From the NCBI RefSeq assembly GCF_027105095.1, contig NZ_CP114278.1, positions 2,294,001-2,358,000 of the forward strand: a DNA stretch of 64,000 bases, written 5' to 3'. Shown here piece after piece: positions 36,013 to 45,910 of the stretch. The position numbers were made by a program, and so were the translations under genes. The stretch's first letter is position 1; each line of letters starts with the position of its first letter. This stretch comes from Brevundimonas vesicularis. Lineage in GTDB: Bacteria; Pseudomonadota; Alphaproteobacteria; Caulobacterales; Caulobacteraceae. A model generated the notes under the pieces. It saw only the letters and a program-made list of their open reading frames with translations, was not told the origin of the DNA and searched no databases.

Positions 36013-39000
36013 TCAGGCCTCGGGCAGTTCCTTGGGGCCGCCTTCGCGCAGTTCCTGGGCTTCCCACTCCTCGATCTTGCGGGCGGTCCATTCCGGCGAC
36101 TTGGTGAAGCGCGCCAGGACGCCATAGATCACCGGCACCACGAACAGGGTCAGGACGGTGGCGAAGATGGCGCCGGTGAAGATCACCACGCCGATCGTCT
36201 GACGGCTGCCGGCGCCGGCGCCTTGCCACAGCACCAGCGGCAGAGCGCCGAAGGCGGTTGCGATCGAGGTCATGATGATCGGACGTAGCCGCAAGGACGA
36301 CGACTCGATGATCGCCTCCCGGATCGACCGCCCCTGGTCGCGCAGTTGGTTGGCGAACTCCACGATCAGAATGCCGTTCTTGGCCGCCACGCCGATCAAA
36401 ATGATCAGGCCGATCTGGCTGTAGATGTTCAGGCTGGAGCCCGCCATCAGCAGGCCGAACAGACCGCCCGCCGCCGCCAGCGGCACCGTCAGCATGATGA
36501 CCGCAGGCGTGATCCAGCTTTCGAACTGGGCCGCCAGAACCAGGAAGACGAGCAACAGCGCCAGACCGAACGCCGCGAACACCGCCCCGCCCGCTTCCTG
36601 CTGATCGCGCGCCGCCCCACCCCACTGGGTGACGACGGCGCCTTGCGGCTGCTTGGCCGCCTCGGCGTTCAGGAACTGTATCGCGTCGTCGATCGTGGTG
36701 CCGGGATTGAGGTCGGCCTGGAGGGAAATCGCGCGCTGACGATCCAGACGGCGACGGTCCGGCGTGTCGCCGCTGGTCTTGGTCGTCACAACGGCCGACA
36801 GCGGCACCAGTTGGCCGCCCCCGGTCGCGACATACAGGGCTTCCAGATCAGCGACCTCGCGACGATTGTCGCGCTCGGTCTGCAGGATGACATCGTATTC
36901 CTGACCGCCCTTGATGTAGGTCGTGGCGCGGCGAGAGCCAAACATGGTCTCCAGCGTGCGGCCGATCGACTGGGACGAAACGCCCAGCGCGGCGGCCTTC
37001 TGTGGATCGACATCGACCAGCAGACGCGGCGAGTTCGGCTCATAGTTCAGGCGTGGACGCGAGAAGCCGGGATTGGCCTGGGCCGCGGCCAGCATCGGCT
37101 GCAGCCAGGCGTAGATCTGCTGATAGTCGCTTCCTGTCGCGATCAGCTCGATGGAATTGGAGTTGCCGCCGCCGCGCTGGAAGGCGCCGGGGGTCGAGGC
37201 GTTGACCTGGGCGCCCGTCTGGCCGCGCAGCTTGCCGTTCAGTTCCTGAGCGATCTCGGCCGCCGAGCGGTCGCGCTTGGACCAGTCGGCGAGCGTGAGG
37301 ACGGCGTTGCCGGAGTTGAAGCTGCCGCCGCCGAAGCCGGGCGCGGACACCAGATAGCTGTCGGCCTCGCCGCTGGTCTTGTATTCAGCCAGCAGAGGCT
37401 CCAGCCCCAGCATGATCTTGCGGGTATAGTCGAAGCCCGCGCCCTCGGGCCCGGCGACGCGCACCGTGACCCGGCCGCGATCCTCGTCCGGCACCAGCTC
37501 GTTGGGCAGGGTCAGGAAGATGCCGCCCGCCCCCGCTGCGACCAGCAGGATCAGGGCGCCGACGCCGATCACCGCGATGCGACGGCCCAACAGCATATCC
37601 AGCGACCGGCCATAGGACGACTTTAGCCGGTCCATGCCCCAGTCGACCTTGCGCGCCACCCAGCCGCCGCCATGTGCGGGTCGCAGAATCTTGGAGGCCA
37701 GCATCGGCGACAGGCTAAGCGCCAGGAAGGCGGAAAAGGCCACGGCCGCCGCGATCGCCGCGGCCAGTTCGACGAACAGACGTCCGACATAGCCCGGCAG
37801 GAACAGCAGCGGCGCGAACACCGACAGCAGCACAATGGTGGTGGCCACGACCGCGAAGAAGACCTGGCGCGCACCGCGTTCGGCGGCGACCAGAGGCGGC
37901 TCGCCCAGATCCAGACGGCGCTGGATGTTCTCGACCACCACGATGGCGTCATCGACCACCAGGCCGATGGCCAGAACCAGGGCCAAAAGCGTCAGCAGGT
38001 TCAGCGAGAAGCCAAGCGGCGCCAGGACGATGAAGGTCGCCAGCAGACAGATCGGCGCCACGATGGACGGAATCAGCGCGGCCCGTAGGCTGCCCAAGAA
38101 GATGAAGTTCACCAGCGCCACCAGGGCCATGGAGATGCCGATGGTGATCCAGACCTCATCGATCGCGTGCGAGGTGAAGACCGAGTTGTCGGATCCGATC
38201 TCGATGGTCACGCCCGGCGGCAGGGTCGGCCGGATCTGGTCGATCATCTTGTGGACGCCATCCGAGATGGCGAGGTCGTTCGACTGCGCCTGACGGGTCA
38301 CGGCCAGACCGATCTGGTCCATCCCATTGCCGCGGAACAGACGACGGTCTTCTTCCGGCGCCTCCTCGACGCGGGCGATGTCGCCAAGGCGCGTCACATA
38401 GGTCGGCTGCCCCTGGATGATAGCCGACGATCCGCTGCCCGTGCCTGTGGCGACCGTCGCTGAGGCCGAGGCCGAGCCTCGCGTGCCGATGGGCAGTTGG
38501 CGGAAGTCTTCCGGCAGGGCGTAGGTGCGCGCCACGCGGACGGTGTAATTCTTGTCCGTCGACTCCAGCGAGCCGGCGGGAAGCTCGACGTTCTGGCTCG
38601 TCAGGGCCGTCTCGACGTCGTTGACCGTCAGGCCCCGCGCCGCCATGGCGGCGGAATCCAGCCAGATGCGCATTGAGTAGCGCTGCTCGCCATAGATATT
38701 GACCTGAGCCACGCCGGGCACCGTCGCCATCCGGTCGATCAGATAGCGGTCGGCGTAATCGGTCAGCTGAAGCCGGTTCATGCTGGTCGAGCGCAGGAAG
38801 ACGATGATGATCGGCTGGCTGTCGGAATCGGCCTTGGCCACTTCGGGCGGGTCGGCCTGATCGGGCAAGCGGCCGACCACGCGGCTGACGCGGTCGCGCA
38901 CGTCGTTGGCGGCGTCGTCGATATTACGGTCCAGCGAGAACTCGATGTTCACGTTGGAGCGTCCGTCGCGGCTGGTCGAGTTGATGCGTTCGACGCCCTG

Positions 39001-39222
39001 GATGCCGGCGATCTGCTGCTCCACCGGCTCGGTGATGCGGCTCTCGATCACCTCGGCCGAGGCGCCGGCATAACTGGTGTTGACCGAGACGATGGGCGGA
39101 TCGACGTCCGGCAGTTCGCGCACGGGCAGGAAGAAGAAGGCCGCGGCGCCGATGACGCACAGCACGATGGCCGCGACGGCCGCGAAGACGGGTCGCCGGA
39201 CCGAAACGTCGGACAGCATCAT
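36013..39222 (-). CDS. RND efflux pump permease (HAE-1 type)
   Basis: 1069 residues, inner-membrane proton-driven exporter. It opens with the classic SVRRPVFAAVAAIVL, has VRELPDVDPPIVSVNTSYAGAS, and carries the proton-relay pair in GLVVDDAIVVVENIQRR near residue 410. The C-terminal transmembrane block with RPIIMTSIATAFGALPL is complete. It overlaps the adaptor gene by 4 bases. No outer-membrane TolC-type partner is encoded here, so it must borrow one. Multidrug or fatty-acid/dye substrates are typical; the exact one is unknown. Confidence 0.95.
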   Translation of the reverse strand: MMLSDVSVRRPVFAAVAAIVLCVIGAAAFFFLPVRELPDVDPPIVSVNTSYAGASAEVIESRITEPVEQQIAGIQGVERINSTSRDGRSNVNIEFSLDRNIDDAANDVRDRVSRVVGRLPDQADPPEVAKADSDSQPIIIVFLRSTSMNRLQLTDYADRYLIDRMATVPGVAQVNIYGEQRYSMRIWLDSAAMAARGLTVNDVETALTSQNVELPAGSLESTDKNYTVRVARTYALPEDFRQLPIGTRGSASASATVATGTGSGSSAIIQGQPTYVTRLGDIARVEEAPEEDRRLFRGNGMDQIGLAVTRQAQSNDLAISDGVHKMIDQIRPTLPPGVTIEIGSDNSVFTSHAIDEVWITIGISMALVALVNFIFLGSLRAALIPSIVAPICLLATFIVLAPLGFSLNLLTLLALVLAIGLVVDDAIVVVENIQRRLDLGEPPLVAAERGARQVFFAVVATTIVLLSVFAPLLFLPGYVGRLFVELAAAIAAAVAFSAFLALSLSPMLASKILRPAHGGGWVARKVDWGMDRLKSSYGRSLDMLLGRRIAVIGVGALILLVAAGAGGIFLTLPNELVPDEDRGRVTVRVAGPEGAGFDYTRKIMLGLEPLLAEYKTSGEADSYLVSAPGFGGGSFNSGNAVLTLADWSKRDRSAAEIAQELNGKLRGQTGAQVNASTPGAFQRGGGNSNSIELIATGSDYQQIYAWLQPMLAAAQANPGFSRPRLNYEPNSPRLLVDVDPQKAAALGVSSQSIGRTLETMFGSRRATTYIKGGQEYDVILQTERDNRREVADLEALYVATGGGQLVPLSAVVTTKTSGDTPDRRRLDRQRAISLQADLNPGTTIDDAIQFLNAEAAKQPQGAVVTQWGGAARDQQEAGGAVFAAFGLALLLVFLVLAAQFESWITPAVIMLTVPLAAAGGLFGLLMAGSSLNIYSQIGLIILIGVAAKNGILIVEFANQLRDQGRSIREAIIESSSLRLRPIIMTSIATAFGALPLVLWQGAGAGSRQTIGVVIFTGAIFATVLTLFVVPVIYGVLARFTKSPEWTARKIEEWEAQELREGGPKELPEA

Positions 39223-40319
39223 TTGGCGGGGCCCGACTTGCGACCGTGGCCGCCCACGCTGACCGGGGCGCCCGGCTGAATGCGGTTCAGGCCCGATCCG
39301 ACGATTCTGTCACCGGCCTCGATGCCGGACAGGATTTCGACGAAGCCGTTCTCGACAGCCCCGGCTTCGACCTCGACCCGCTGCGCGGTGGAGCCGTTCT
39401 GGCCGGGCGCGATGCGATAGACGAAGGCGCCGGCGCCTTCATATTGCACAGCCGACTCGGGCACGGCGGCGCTCTGACGCTGACCTTGCTGGACCGCAAC
39501 ACGCATCAGCATGCCGGGACGGATGCGACCGCCGGGGTTGGGGAACTCCGCGCGCGCGGTTGCGGCGCGCGTCGTTTCGTTGACGCGCGTGTCGATCAGG
39601 GCGATCCGGCCCTGAAACGGCTCGTCGCCATAGGCGTCTGCCGTCGCGGTCAGCTGGGCGCCGGGACGCAGCAGGTTCAGATAGCGCTCAGGCAGCGGGA
39701 AATCGACGCGGATCGTCGAGGTGTCGTCCAGCGTCGTGATGACCGCGCCCGGGTTGATGAGCGTGCCGGGCGTCACCGTCGTCAGACCGACGCGCCCGGA
39801 GAAGGGCGCCCGGATCACCCGGTCGCCCCGACGCGCCTGGGCCGCCTGCAACGACGCCCGCGCGGTTTCCAAGCCGGTCTCGGCCTGTTCCAGCATGACT
39901 TGGGGCGCGACGCCCCGGTCGGCCAGGGCCTTGTAGCGATCGTATTCACGCTGGGCCTGATTGACGTTGGCGCGGGCTTCGATAATGGCCGCGTCTTCTT
40001 CGCGCGCCTGAAGCTCCACCAGAGGCGCGCCGGCCGAGACGTACTGGCCGTCCGCGAACAGGACGCGGGTGATCAGTTCGGTGGTCGAAGAGGTGACGTT
40101 CACCGACCGCTCGCCGCGCGCCACGCCCAAAACGCGAATCTGATCCGAGAAGGGTCGCTGCGCCACGACGGCCTCGGAAACCTGCTGCGCCCCGCGTCCG
40201 CGACCGCCGGGTCCTGCCGCCTTCTTTTCATCTCCGGCGGAGACTTTGACGATGGCGGCGACGACCATCAGGGCAAGCAGGACGGCGGCGGCAACGAGGA
40301 AGAAGTGACGTTTGATCAC
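39219..40319 (-). CDS. RND periplasmic adaptor (HlyD/MFP family)
   Basis: 366 residues, anchored by an N-terminal helix (HFFLVAAAVLLALMVVAAIV). A split lipoyl-like domain (VLFADGQYVSAGAPLVELQ and APFSGRVGLTTVTPGTLIN) flanks a coiled-coil hairpin (EARANVNQAQREYDRYKALADRG). Beta-barrel and membrane-proximal domains follow (IRVDFPLPERYLNLLRPG; GIEAGDRIVGSGLNRIQPG). It links the permease to an outer-membrane channel. It is the first gene of the pair and has palindromes just upstream. Confidence 0.94.
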   Translation of the reverse strand: MIKRHFFLVAAAVLLALMVVAAIVKVSAGDEKKAAGPGGRGRGAQQVSEAVVAQRPFSDQIRVLGVARGERSVNVTSSTTELITRVLFADGQYVSAGAPLVELQAREEDAAIIEARANVNQAQREYDRYKALADRGVAPQVMLEQAETGLETARASLQAAQARRGDRVIRAPFSGRVGLTTVTPGTLINPGAVITTLDDTSTIRVDFPLPERYLNLLRPGAQLTATADAYGDEPFQGRIALIDTRVNETTRAATARAEFPNPGGRIRPGMLMRVAVQQGQRQSAAVPESAVQYEGAGAFVYRIAPGQNGSTAQRVEVEAGAVENGFVEILSGIEAGDRIVGSGLNRIQPGAPVSVGGHGRKSGPAK

Positions 40320-40352
40320 GCGGGGGTCTCTCGGTCAGGGGGACGCCGCATG

Positions 40353-40396
40353 CATTACCGGGTAATGAAGTGCGCGCAATGTTACGTATCAGTAAC
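40353..40396. promoter_or_regulatory. Two palindromes in the RND promoter
   Basis: CATTACC-G-GGTAATG (40353-40367) is a perfect 15-base palindrome. GTTAC-N6-GTAAC (40381-40396) is a second inverted repeat 13 bases further upstream. Both have arms related to TTAC/GTAA and look like operators for a TetR- or MarR-type repressor. No regulator gene adjoins the pump. Confidence 0.6.
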
Positions 40397-40431
40397 GTGC
40401 CGGATCACATTTTCCGTCGCGGAAATCTTGC

Positions 40432-41406
40432 CTAAAATCGTCTCCAGATCGAAAGAACGGGCCCGCGGCTGATGGGGATCTCTTGGCCTGCGACGGTTTG
40501 TCTCCATCCGGCCTGCACGCTCCAAGCGCCGAAATCGCGCACGACCGAGGCTTCCAGCGACAACCAACGCGCGCCGCCGTCCGCCGCGCCGCCGAACGCT
40601 TGACCCAGCACCATCCAATCCTCGCCGATCCGGGCGCCCGCCGTCGCGTCGATGCGGGTCTCGTCCGGCAAGCCGTCGCGCAGTCGGCGCGCCGCCTGAA
40701 CCTCGACGAATGCGCCGTCCATTCCCCAGCGCTCGCCCATCTCGCCAAGGGACCGGCCGACCGACACTCGCGCCTCCCAATCGTGATCGCCGACGCCCGG
40801 CGCGGCATAGCCGGCATTGCGCCCCTCCCCGGCCTGGGTATAGCCGCCATAAAGGCTGACGGCGTTCCGGTCATCGCGCCAGACCTGCCAGGTCGCACCG
40901 ATCTCGATGGGACCGCGCCCACTGTAATTGACGAAGGCGTCCTCGCCGTCCTGCCAGTCCGCCTTCAACTGCAACGTCAGCCGATTCGACACGCCGTATT
41001 CGGCGAACACGCCCAAGGTCGCGTCGCGCCGCTGACCAGACAGATCACGCTCCTCGCCAGCAGCGTCGAAACCTGTGTCGGCGCTCAGCCGCTCGTATTT
41101 GACGATCGCCTGGCCCTTGCCCTTCGGCTGGGTCCAGGCGCCGGCGAGGGCTTGGGTCGGCGTCAGCGCCGCGAGGACAAGCGCCCCCGCGAATAGTGGA
41201 GTTAGGCGTCGTAGCCCGGCGACTTTCGATCCAGCTGTCGCAGAGCGCCCGGCCAGGCCAGCGACGAGATGTAGCCGATGCCGCGCCCCTGCTCCTTGGT
41301 CTCGGCCTGAGCCTCGTCCGGCGCCAGCAAGATGTGCTCGCGCCCGCCGGACAACGCCGCAACCTGCTGCGCGCAGGCCCTCTCCAGGAAGAAGATGCCG
41401 ATCCAT
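40432..41406 (-). CDS. Predicted outer-membrane beta-barrel protein, start unclear
   Basis: The body from about 41185 to 40432 reads as a beta-barrel: alternating strands such as LTLQLKADWQDGED and NAVSLYGGYTQAGEG, an aromatic C-terminus (LSIWRRF), and a signal peptide LFAGALVLAALTPTQALA. The nearest in-frame ATG, GTG or TTG is at 41406, 205 bases inside the aldolase gene in another frame, and the residues it adds look like noncoding translation. The real start may be a rarer codon, such as the in-frame CTG within the aldolase 3' end, or the gene may be broken. It is downstream of the aldolase on the same strand. Confidence 0.7.
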   Translation of the reverse strand: MDRHLLPGEGLRAAGCGVVRRARAHLAGAGRGSGRDQGAGARHRLHLVAGLAGRSATAGSKVAGLRRLTPLFAGALVLAALTPTQALAGAWTQPKGKGQAIVKYERLSADTGFDAAGEERDLSGQRRDATLGVFAEYGVSNRLTLQLKADWQDGEDAFVNYSGRGPIEIGATWQVWRDDRNAVSLYGGYTQAGEGRNAGYAAPGVGDHDWEARVSVGRSLGEMGERWGMDGAFVEVQAARRLRDGLPDETRIDATAGARIGEDWMVLGQAFGGAADGGARWLSLEASVVRDFGAWSVQAGWRQTVAGQEIPISRGPVLSIWRRF

Positions 41407-41966
41407 GCTTGAGCCGCCGTTTCCCCGACCGCCAGCGTGCCGTGGTTTCGCAGCAGCATCAGCGGTTTGTCCCCCAGGTCGGCGACCAGACGTTCGCGTT
41501 CGTCATGGTTCAGGGCCAACCCCTCATACCCATGATACGCAACCTGATGCTGTAGTAAACACGCGTTCTGACTGACGGGGAGCAAACCCTCGGCCTGAGC
41601 GGCGACGCCCACGCCGTTCACGGTGTGCAGATGGATGACGAACTTGGCGTCTTCGCGCGCGGCGTGGACGGCCGAGTGGATCGTGAAGCCCGCCGGATTG
41701 ATGAAATAGGGTGTGTCCTGGACGATGTTCCCCTCCAGATCGACCTTCACCAACGAAGAGGCCGTGATCTCGTCGAAGTAGAAGCCGTAGGCATTGATCA
41801 GGAAATGATGCTCCGGCCCGGGCACGCGCGCCGAGATATGGGTGAAGATCATGTCGTCCCAACCGTTCAAGGCGACGAGCCGATAGAGGGCCGCCAGCTC
41901 GACACGGACCTGCCATTCGGCCTCGGACACGCGCGACTTGATCGAGGGACTGGTTCCGTCCGCCAT
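41202..41966 (-). CDS. Class II aldolase/adducin family protein
   Basis: 254 residues. The class II aldolase fold is plain: LYRLVALNGWDDMIFTHISARVPG, the zinc-binding HLHT (in FVIHLHTVNGVGVAA) and the later His in LLRNHGTLAVG. Enzymes of this family cleave or epimerise phosphorylated sugars; many alphaproteobacterial members have no assigned substrate. The third zinc ligand and active-site Glu are compatible with activity. Its 3' end overlaps the outer-membrane protein frame. Confidence 0.92.
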   Translation of the reverse strand: MADGTSPSIKSRVSEAEWQVRVELAALYRLVALNGWDDMIFTHISARVPGPEHHFLINAYGFYFDEITASSLVKVDLEGNIVQDTPYFINPAGFTIHSAVHAAREDAKFVIHLHTVNGVGVAAQAEGLLPVSQNACLLQHQVAYHGYEGLALNHDERERLVADLGDKPLMLLRNHGTLAVGETAAQAWIGIFFLERACAQQVAALSGGREHILLAPDEAQAETKEQGRGIGYISSLAWPGALRQLDRKSPGYDA

Positions 41967-42139
41967 GATTTCCTCCTGCCTCTGAATGGGCTTTTACAAA
42001 CCGTCACCCCGCGCGGTCGCGTCGTCAAGCCGACAAGGCCGCCGTTGACGTGACGTCACCGCCTGCGGCGGCCTTGCTTAACCCGGTCTTCATCACGCAA
42101 GTATATGGTTAAGCATCGTCGCCGGTTCGGGGAGCCGCC

Positions 42140-43264
42140 TTGTCTGTCGTTCAACTGGAGCCGCCCCGCGACGCCTGGGACGACCGGACTGTGTCTGAGC
42201 TTCTGGCGCTGGCCAGCAGCCGTTCGGCCGACGACCGTCAGCGCCTGCTGCTGAAGGTCACCTCGCTGTGTGAATCCGATCCGCCGCCGCCCAAGGTCGC
42301 GCCGCTGCTCAGCGACATCTTCCTCGCTCTGACAGCCCAGGCCGAGCGGGATATTCGACTGGCCCTGTCCGAACGGATCGCGGGCGTCGACTGGGCGCCG
42401 CCCGCCCTGATCAATATGCTGGCGCTGGATGAGATCGAGATCGCCCGCCCGGTCATCACCTCCAGCCCGCTTCTTCAAAACGCCGACCTCATACGCCTGC
42501 TGATCGAGGCGACGCTAGAGCATCAGATCGCCGTCGCGCGGCGCCCGCAGCTGGCGCGGCCGGTCGTGGACACGATTGTCGATCGCGCCGAACCCGTCAC
42601 CATGACGGCGCTGGCGTCCAACCGTACGGCCGACATTGGCGAAGACGCCATGCGCAAGCTGGTCGATCATTCGCGCCGCATCGCGGGCCTACGGGCGCCG
42701 TTGACGCGTCACCCCAGGCTGAACGAACAACTGGCTCAGCAGCTTTATCAATGGGTCGGCCAGGCTCTGCGTCAGTCGATCGGCGAACGCTTCCGCATCG
42801 ACGACGCCCAGTTGAATGTGGCGGTTCAGGACGCGGCGGCGAAGGCTGTCGGCAGCCCGGAATGGCGCGCCATGTCCGCCCGGATGACCGAGGATCGCGC
42901 ACGCATCGACGCGGAACGACGACTGGTGGAAAAGCTTCAAGCCGCCGGCCAGTTGCGTCCTGGCCTGCTGGTCCGCGCGCTGCGGGAACAGCGTTTCGAA
43001 CTGTTTGAACAGACGCTGGCGGTCCTGGGCGGCTTCAGCGAGGCTCAGGTGCATCACGCCATCCGCGCGCCGACCGCCGAGCCGCTCTATCTCGCCTGCA
43101 TCGCCGTGGGCGTGGACAAAGCCGTCTTCGCCTCCCTTTTGGTCGAGGTGCGCAAGCTTTCGGGCGGAATGCCTGCCGACGGCGGCTGGAAGGCGACGCC
43201 GATGAGCGCGCACGCCGCCTCTCGCGCCTTCCATCAGATGATGCACAAGCCCGCGACCGTTTGA
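42140..43264 (+). CDS. DUF2336 family protein, copy 1
   Basis: 374 residues with a TTG start preceded by GGGGAG. All-helical, Leu/Ala-rich, with HEAT-like repeats, for example [16 protein letters not shown] and [26 protein letters not shown], as in DUF2336 proteins of Caulobacterales. Function is not established; such proteins are cytosolic and linked to regulatory processes by context only. A second DUF2336 gene lies at 44681-45820 on the other strand, with NAD kinase and an Hpt protein between them. Confidence 0.82.
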   Translation: MSVVQLEPPRDAWDDRTVSELLALASSRSADDRQRLLLKVTSLCESDPPPPKVAPLLSDIFLALTAQAERDIRLALSERIAGVDWAPPALINMLALDEIEIARPVITSSPLLQNADLIRLLIEATLEHQIAVARRPQLARPVVDTIVDRAEPVTMTALASNRTADIGEDAMRKLVDHSRRIAGLRAPLTRHPRLNEQLAQQLYQWVGQALRQSIGERFRIDDAQLNVAVQDAAAKAVGSPEWRAMSARMTEDRARIDAERRLVEKLQAAGQLRPGLLVRALREQRFELFEQTLAVLGGFSEAQVHHAIRAPTAEPLYLACIAVGVDKAVFASLLVEVRKLSGGMPADGGWKATPMSAHAASRAFHQMMHKPATV

Positions 43265-43295
43265 CTCCGCGCCCAAGCTCGGGCCACGTCGCCAA

Positions 43296-44090
43296 GTGAC
43301 TCAGTCAAGCGCCTCTCCCCTGCCGTCATCGCCCAGATTGGCCTTCGTCGCCAGCGATCGACCCGAAGCCCAGGCGGCGCGCAAGGCGCTTATCGCCCGA
43401 TATGGCGCCGTGTCTGAAGACGAGGCCGATGTGATCGTCGCATTGGGCGGGGATGGACAGATGCTGGAAACCCTGCACGGCAATCTGCGCCAGCGCACGC
43501 CGGTGTATGGGATGAACCGCGGGTCGGTCGGCTTTCTGATGAACGACTACGACGAAAACGATCTGCTGGAGCGGATCGCGACGGCCGAAAGGACGGTCAT
43601 CCACCCTCTGCAGATGGACGCCTGGACTGAAAGCGGCGAGGTCCACACCGGCCTGGCCATCAACGAGGTGTCGCTGCTGCGCCAGACGCGCCAGTCGGCC
43701 AAACTGCGGATCACCGTCGACGAACGCGTGCGGCTCGAAGAACTGTCCTGCGACGGCTGCCTGGTAGCGACGCCTGCGGGATCGACCGCCTATAACCTGT
43801 CGGCGCACGGTCCGATCATTCCTCTGGACGCCCGCATCCTGGCCCTGACGCCCATCAGCGCCTTCCGGCCCCGTCGCTGGCGCGGCGCCCTGTTGTCGCA
43901 TGGGGCCAAGGTGCGGTTCGAGGTCCTGGAGGCTGACAAGCGCCCGGTCTCGGCCACCGCCGACAACTTCGAGGTCCGACGCGTCGCCCGCGTCGAGGTG
44001 CGCGAGCGTCGTGACGTCACCCTGACCATGCTCTTCGATGCGGGCCGGTCGTTCGACGAACGCGTGATGGCCGAACAGTTCGCCAACTGA
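43296..44090 (+). CDS. nadK: NAD kinase
   Basis: 264 residues with a GTG start. The motifs [11 protein letters not shown] (residues ~51-61), [12 protein letters not shown] and [23 protein letters not shown] are diagnostic of ATP-NAD kinase, which makes NADP. It is 31 bases downstream of the DUF2336 gene on the same strand and probably co-transcribed with it and with the Hpt gene that follows. Confidence 0.97.
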   Translation: MTQSSASPLPSSPRLAFVASDRPEAQAARKALIARYGAVSEDEADVIVALGGDGQMLETLHGNLRQRTPVYGMNRGSVGFLMNDYDENDLLERIATAERTVIHPLQMDAWTESGEVHTGLAINEVSLLRQTRQSAKLRITVDERVRLEELSCDGCLVATPAGSTAYNLSAHGPIIPLDARILALTPISAFRPRRWRGALLSHGAKVRFEVLEADKRPVSATADNFEVRRVARVEVRERRDVTLTMLFDAGRSFDERVMAEQFAN

Positions 44091-44151
44091 TCGGTCACGG
44101 CTTCTTAAGCCCGCTACCGTATCTTGGCGTGAACGTCCTATGGAGCCCGCC

Positions 44152-44628
44152 ATGAGCAATCCGGCGCAGATCACCCCTCCGACCAATTCGCTGCGCCTCA
44201 AGGTCGGTGGCGGCTTCGGCATCAACGCCGACGCCATCGCTCGTGCAGAGGAGGCGCTGAAAGCCATGTCGGCCCAGTTCGGCCAGTGGCTGAACGACGA
44301 GATCGTCAAGCTGGACAAGGCCCAGGCCGACATTCGTGAGCAGGGCTACACCCCCGCCACCGCAGAGGCTCTGTATTTCCGGGCTCATGATCTGAAGGGC
44401 TTGGGCACGACCTATGAATATCCGCTGGTCACCCGCATCGCCGGTTCGCTGTGCAAGATGCTGGACGACGCCGATCGCCGCATGACCGCGCCCATCGCCA
44501 TTCTGGACGCCCACATCGACGCCATCCGCGCCGTTGTCCGCGACCAGATCAAGACCGACGAACATCCGACCGGCCGCGCCTTGGCCGAGACCCTGGAAGC
44601 CCGCGTCGCAGATCACCTCGCAGGCTGA
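44152..44628 (+). CDS. Histidine phosphotransfer (Hpt) domain protein
   Basis: 158 residues from the second ATG, which has GGAG upstream; an ATG four codons earlier is possible. The Hpt helix reads YFRAHDLKGLGTTYEYPLV with the phospho-accepting His in HDLKG near residue 80. The rest is helical, consistent with a stand-alone phosphotransfer protein relaying phosphate between a hybrid kinase and a response regulator. No partner kinase lies next to it. A strong terminator follows. Confidence 0.88.
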   Translation: MSNPAQITPPTNSLRLKVGGGFGINADAIARAEEALKAMSAQFGQWLNDEIVKLDKAQADIREQGYTPATAEALYFRAHDLKGLGTTYEYPLVTRIAGSLCKMLDDADRRMTAPIAILDAHIDAIRAVVRDQIKTDEHPTGRALAETLEARVADHLAG

Positions 44629-44651
44629 AGTCCCCCCGGCCGTTTGCGAAA

Positions 44652-44679
44652 GGCCCGCCGTCTCCGGCGGGCCTTTTTT
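44652..44679 (+). terminator. Rho-independent terminator after the Hpt gene
   Basis: Stem GGCCCGCCG / CGGCGGGCC with a 4-base loop and a run of six T (44674-44679). It ends the nadK-hpt transcript just before the convergent DUF2336 gene. Confidence 0.95.
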
Positions 44680-44680
44680 C

Positions 44681-45820
44681 TTAGGCGGCGTTGGCGGCGG
44701 ACAGGCTAAGCGACGGCGACTGATCCAGCCGCTCCATCAGATAGGCCAGATCGTCGCGCAGCACCGCCGGACGCTGGGTCAGGAACCGCTCCAGCATCTG
44801 ATCGCGGAAATAGGCGCTCGACGTATCGATGCCCTCCGCCGCCAGCGCACGCCAGGTGTCGACGCCCGCGCGGAAGGCCTGGAACAGGCGCGGCGGCAAA
44901 CCCGCGCGATCATAGATGGCCTTCAGCCCCAGCGGACCGGCGTCATGCACCATCAGCCAGGCGCGGTGATGCGGCGTGTTGGCCAGTTCGGCCAGCCCAT
45001 ATTCGAACATCGCCATCTGACCTCGGGCCAGTCCGCGCAGCAGCAGCGATGCATTCAGCACGCGACGGACATTGAGCTGGGCCATGAAGGCCGCAAGATC
45101 GGTGCTGACGCTGGCCTGATCTACCAGATCGACCGTCATCCGCTCACGAGAGTATTGAGCCAGACGGATCGCAGTTTCCGGCGCCACGGCGTGGTGGCTG
45201 ATCAGATGTTCGCGCACCGCCTCGCTGGCCAGTTGGATCAACCGTTCGGTCACATGCAGCGGCAGGACCTGGCGATAGGCCACGGCGGTAACGACTTCAG
45301 GCGCTTCGGCGAAACGATCGACGACGGTCGCCAGCGCCCCTTCGGACAGGTCGGCGTTGTCGTTCGCCGCCAAGGTGCGAACCGACTGCTCGCAGCCTTC
45401 GGCCGCCAGCACCGTCGCGACATCGCGCGACACCCGCGCCCGTCCAGCTACGGCGACCTGACGTACGACCGATCCGGCGCGCACGATCTCGATCAGATCC
45501 TCGTCGCTGAACGCCGGCGACGAAGCGATGATCGGCAGGGCGATGCTGTCCAGATCGCCGGCCAGCTTACGGGCCACGTCATTGGGAATCAGATCGGACG
45601 CCTTCAGCGTGACGGCCATGGCGCGACGTACCAGTTCGGCGGCGTCATTGGCCAGCAGACGCAGGATTTTCTGCGCCGCCGCCCGGTCGTCCTCATTCAG
45701 TTCCGTGCGCTCCATGTTGCGGCACAGCTTGTGCGCCGCCTCGGCCCGCTCATCGTCGTCCGTCGCCTTGATCAGGCGTCGAATGTCCACTTCTGTCAGG
45801 CGGGCGCGGAAGGCGGTCAT
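44681..45820 (-). CDS. DUF2336 family protein, copy 2
   Basis: 379 residues, all-helical. DDDERAEAAHKLCRNMERTELNEDDRAAAQKILRLLANDAAELVRRAMAVTLK and LPIIASSPAFSDEDLIEIVRAGS resemble the DUF2336 core of the gene at 42140-43264 (there [20 protein letters not shown]). The two are diverged paralogs facing each other. Function unknown. Its stop lies directly beside the hpt terminator. Confidence 0.85.
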   Translation of the reverse strand: MTAFRARLTEVDIRRLIKATDDDERAEAAHKLCRNMERTELNEDDRAAAQKILRLLANDAAELVRRAMAVTLKASDLIPNDVARKLAGDLDSIALPIIASSPAFSDEDLIEIVRAGSVVRQVAVAGRARVSRDVATVLAAEGCEQSVRTLAANDNADLSEGALATVVDRFAEAPEVVTAVAYRQVLPLHVTERLIQLASEAVREHLISHHAVAPETAIRLAQYSRERMTVDLVDQASVSTDLAAFMAQLNVRRVLNASLLLRGLARGQMAMFEYGLAELANTPHHRAWLMVHDAGPLGLKAIYDRAGLPPRLFQAFRAGVDTWRALAAEGIDTSSAYFRDQMLERFLTQRPAVLRDDLAYLMERLDQSPSLSLSAANAA

Positions 45821-45910
45821 GGACGGCTCGTGATGGAATCGGACGTTGATCCCAGAATGAGACTGCCATGCTTAACGGGCGGTTTACCATCGGTTGCAAT
45901 GTAACGACTC

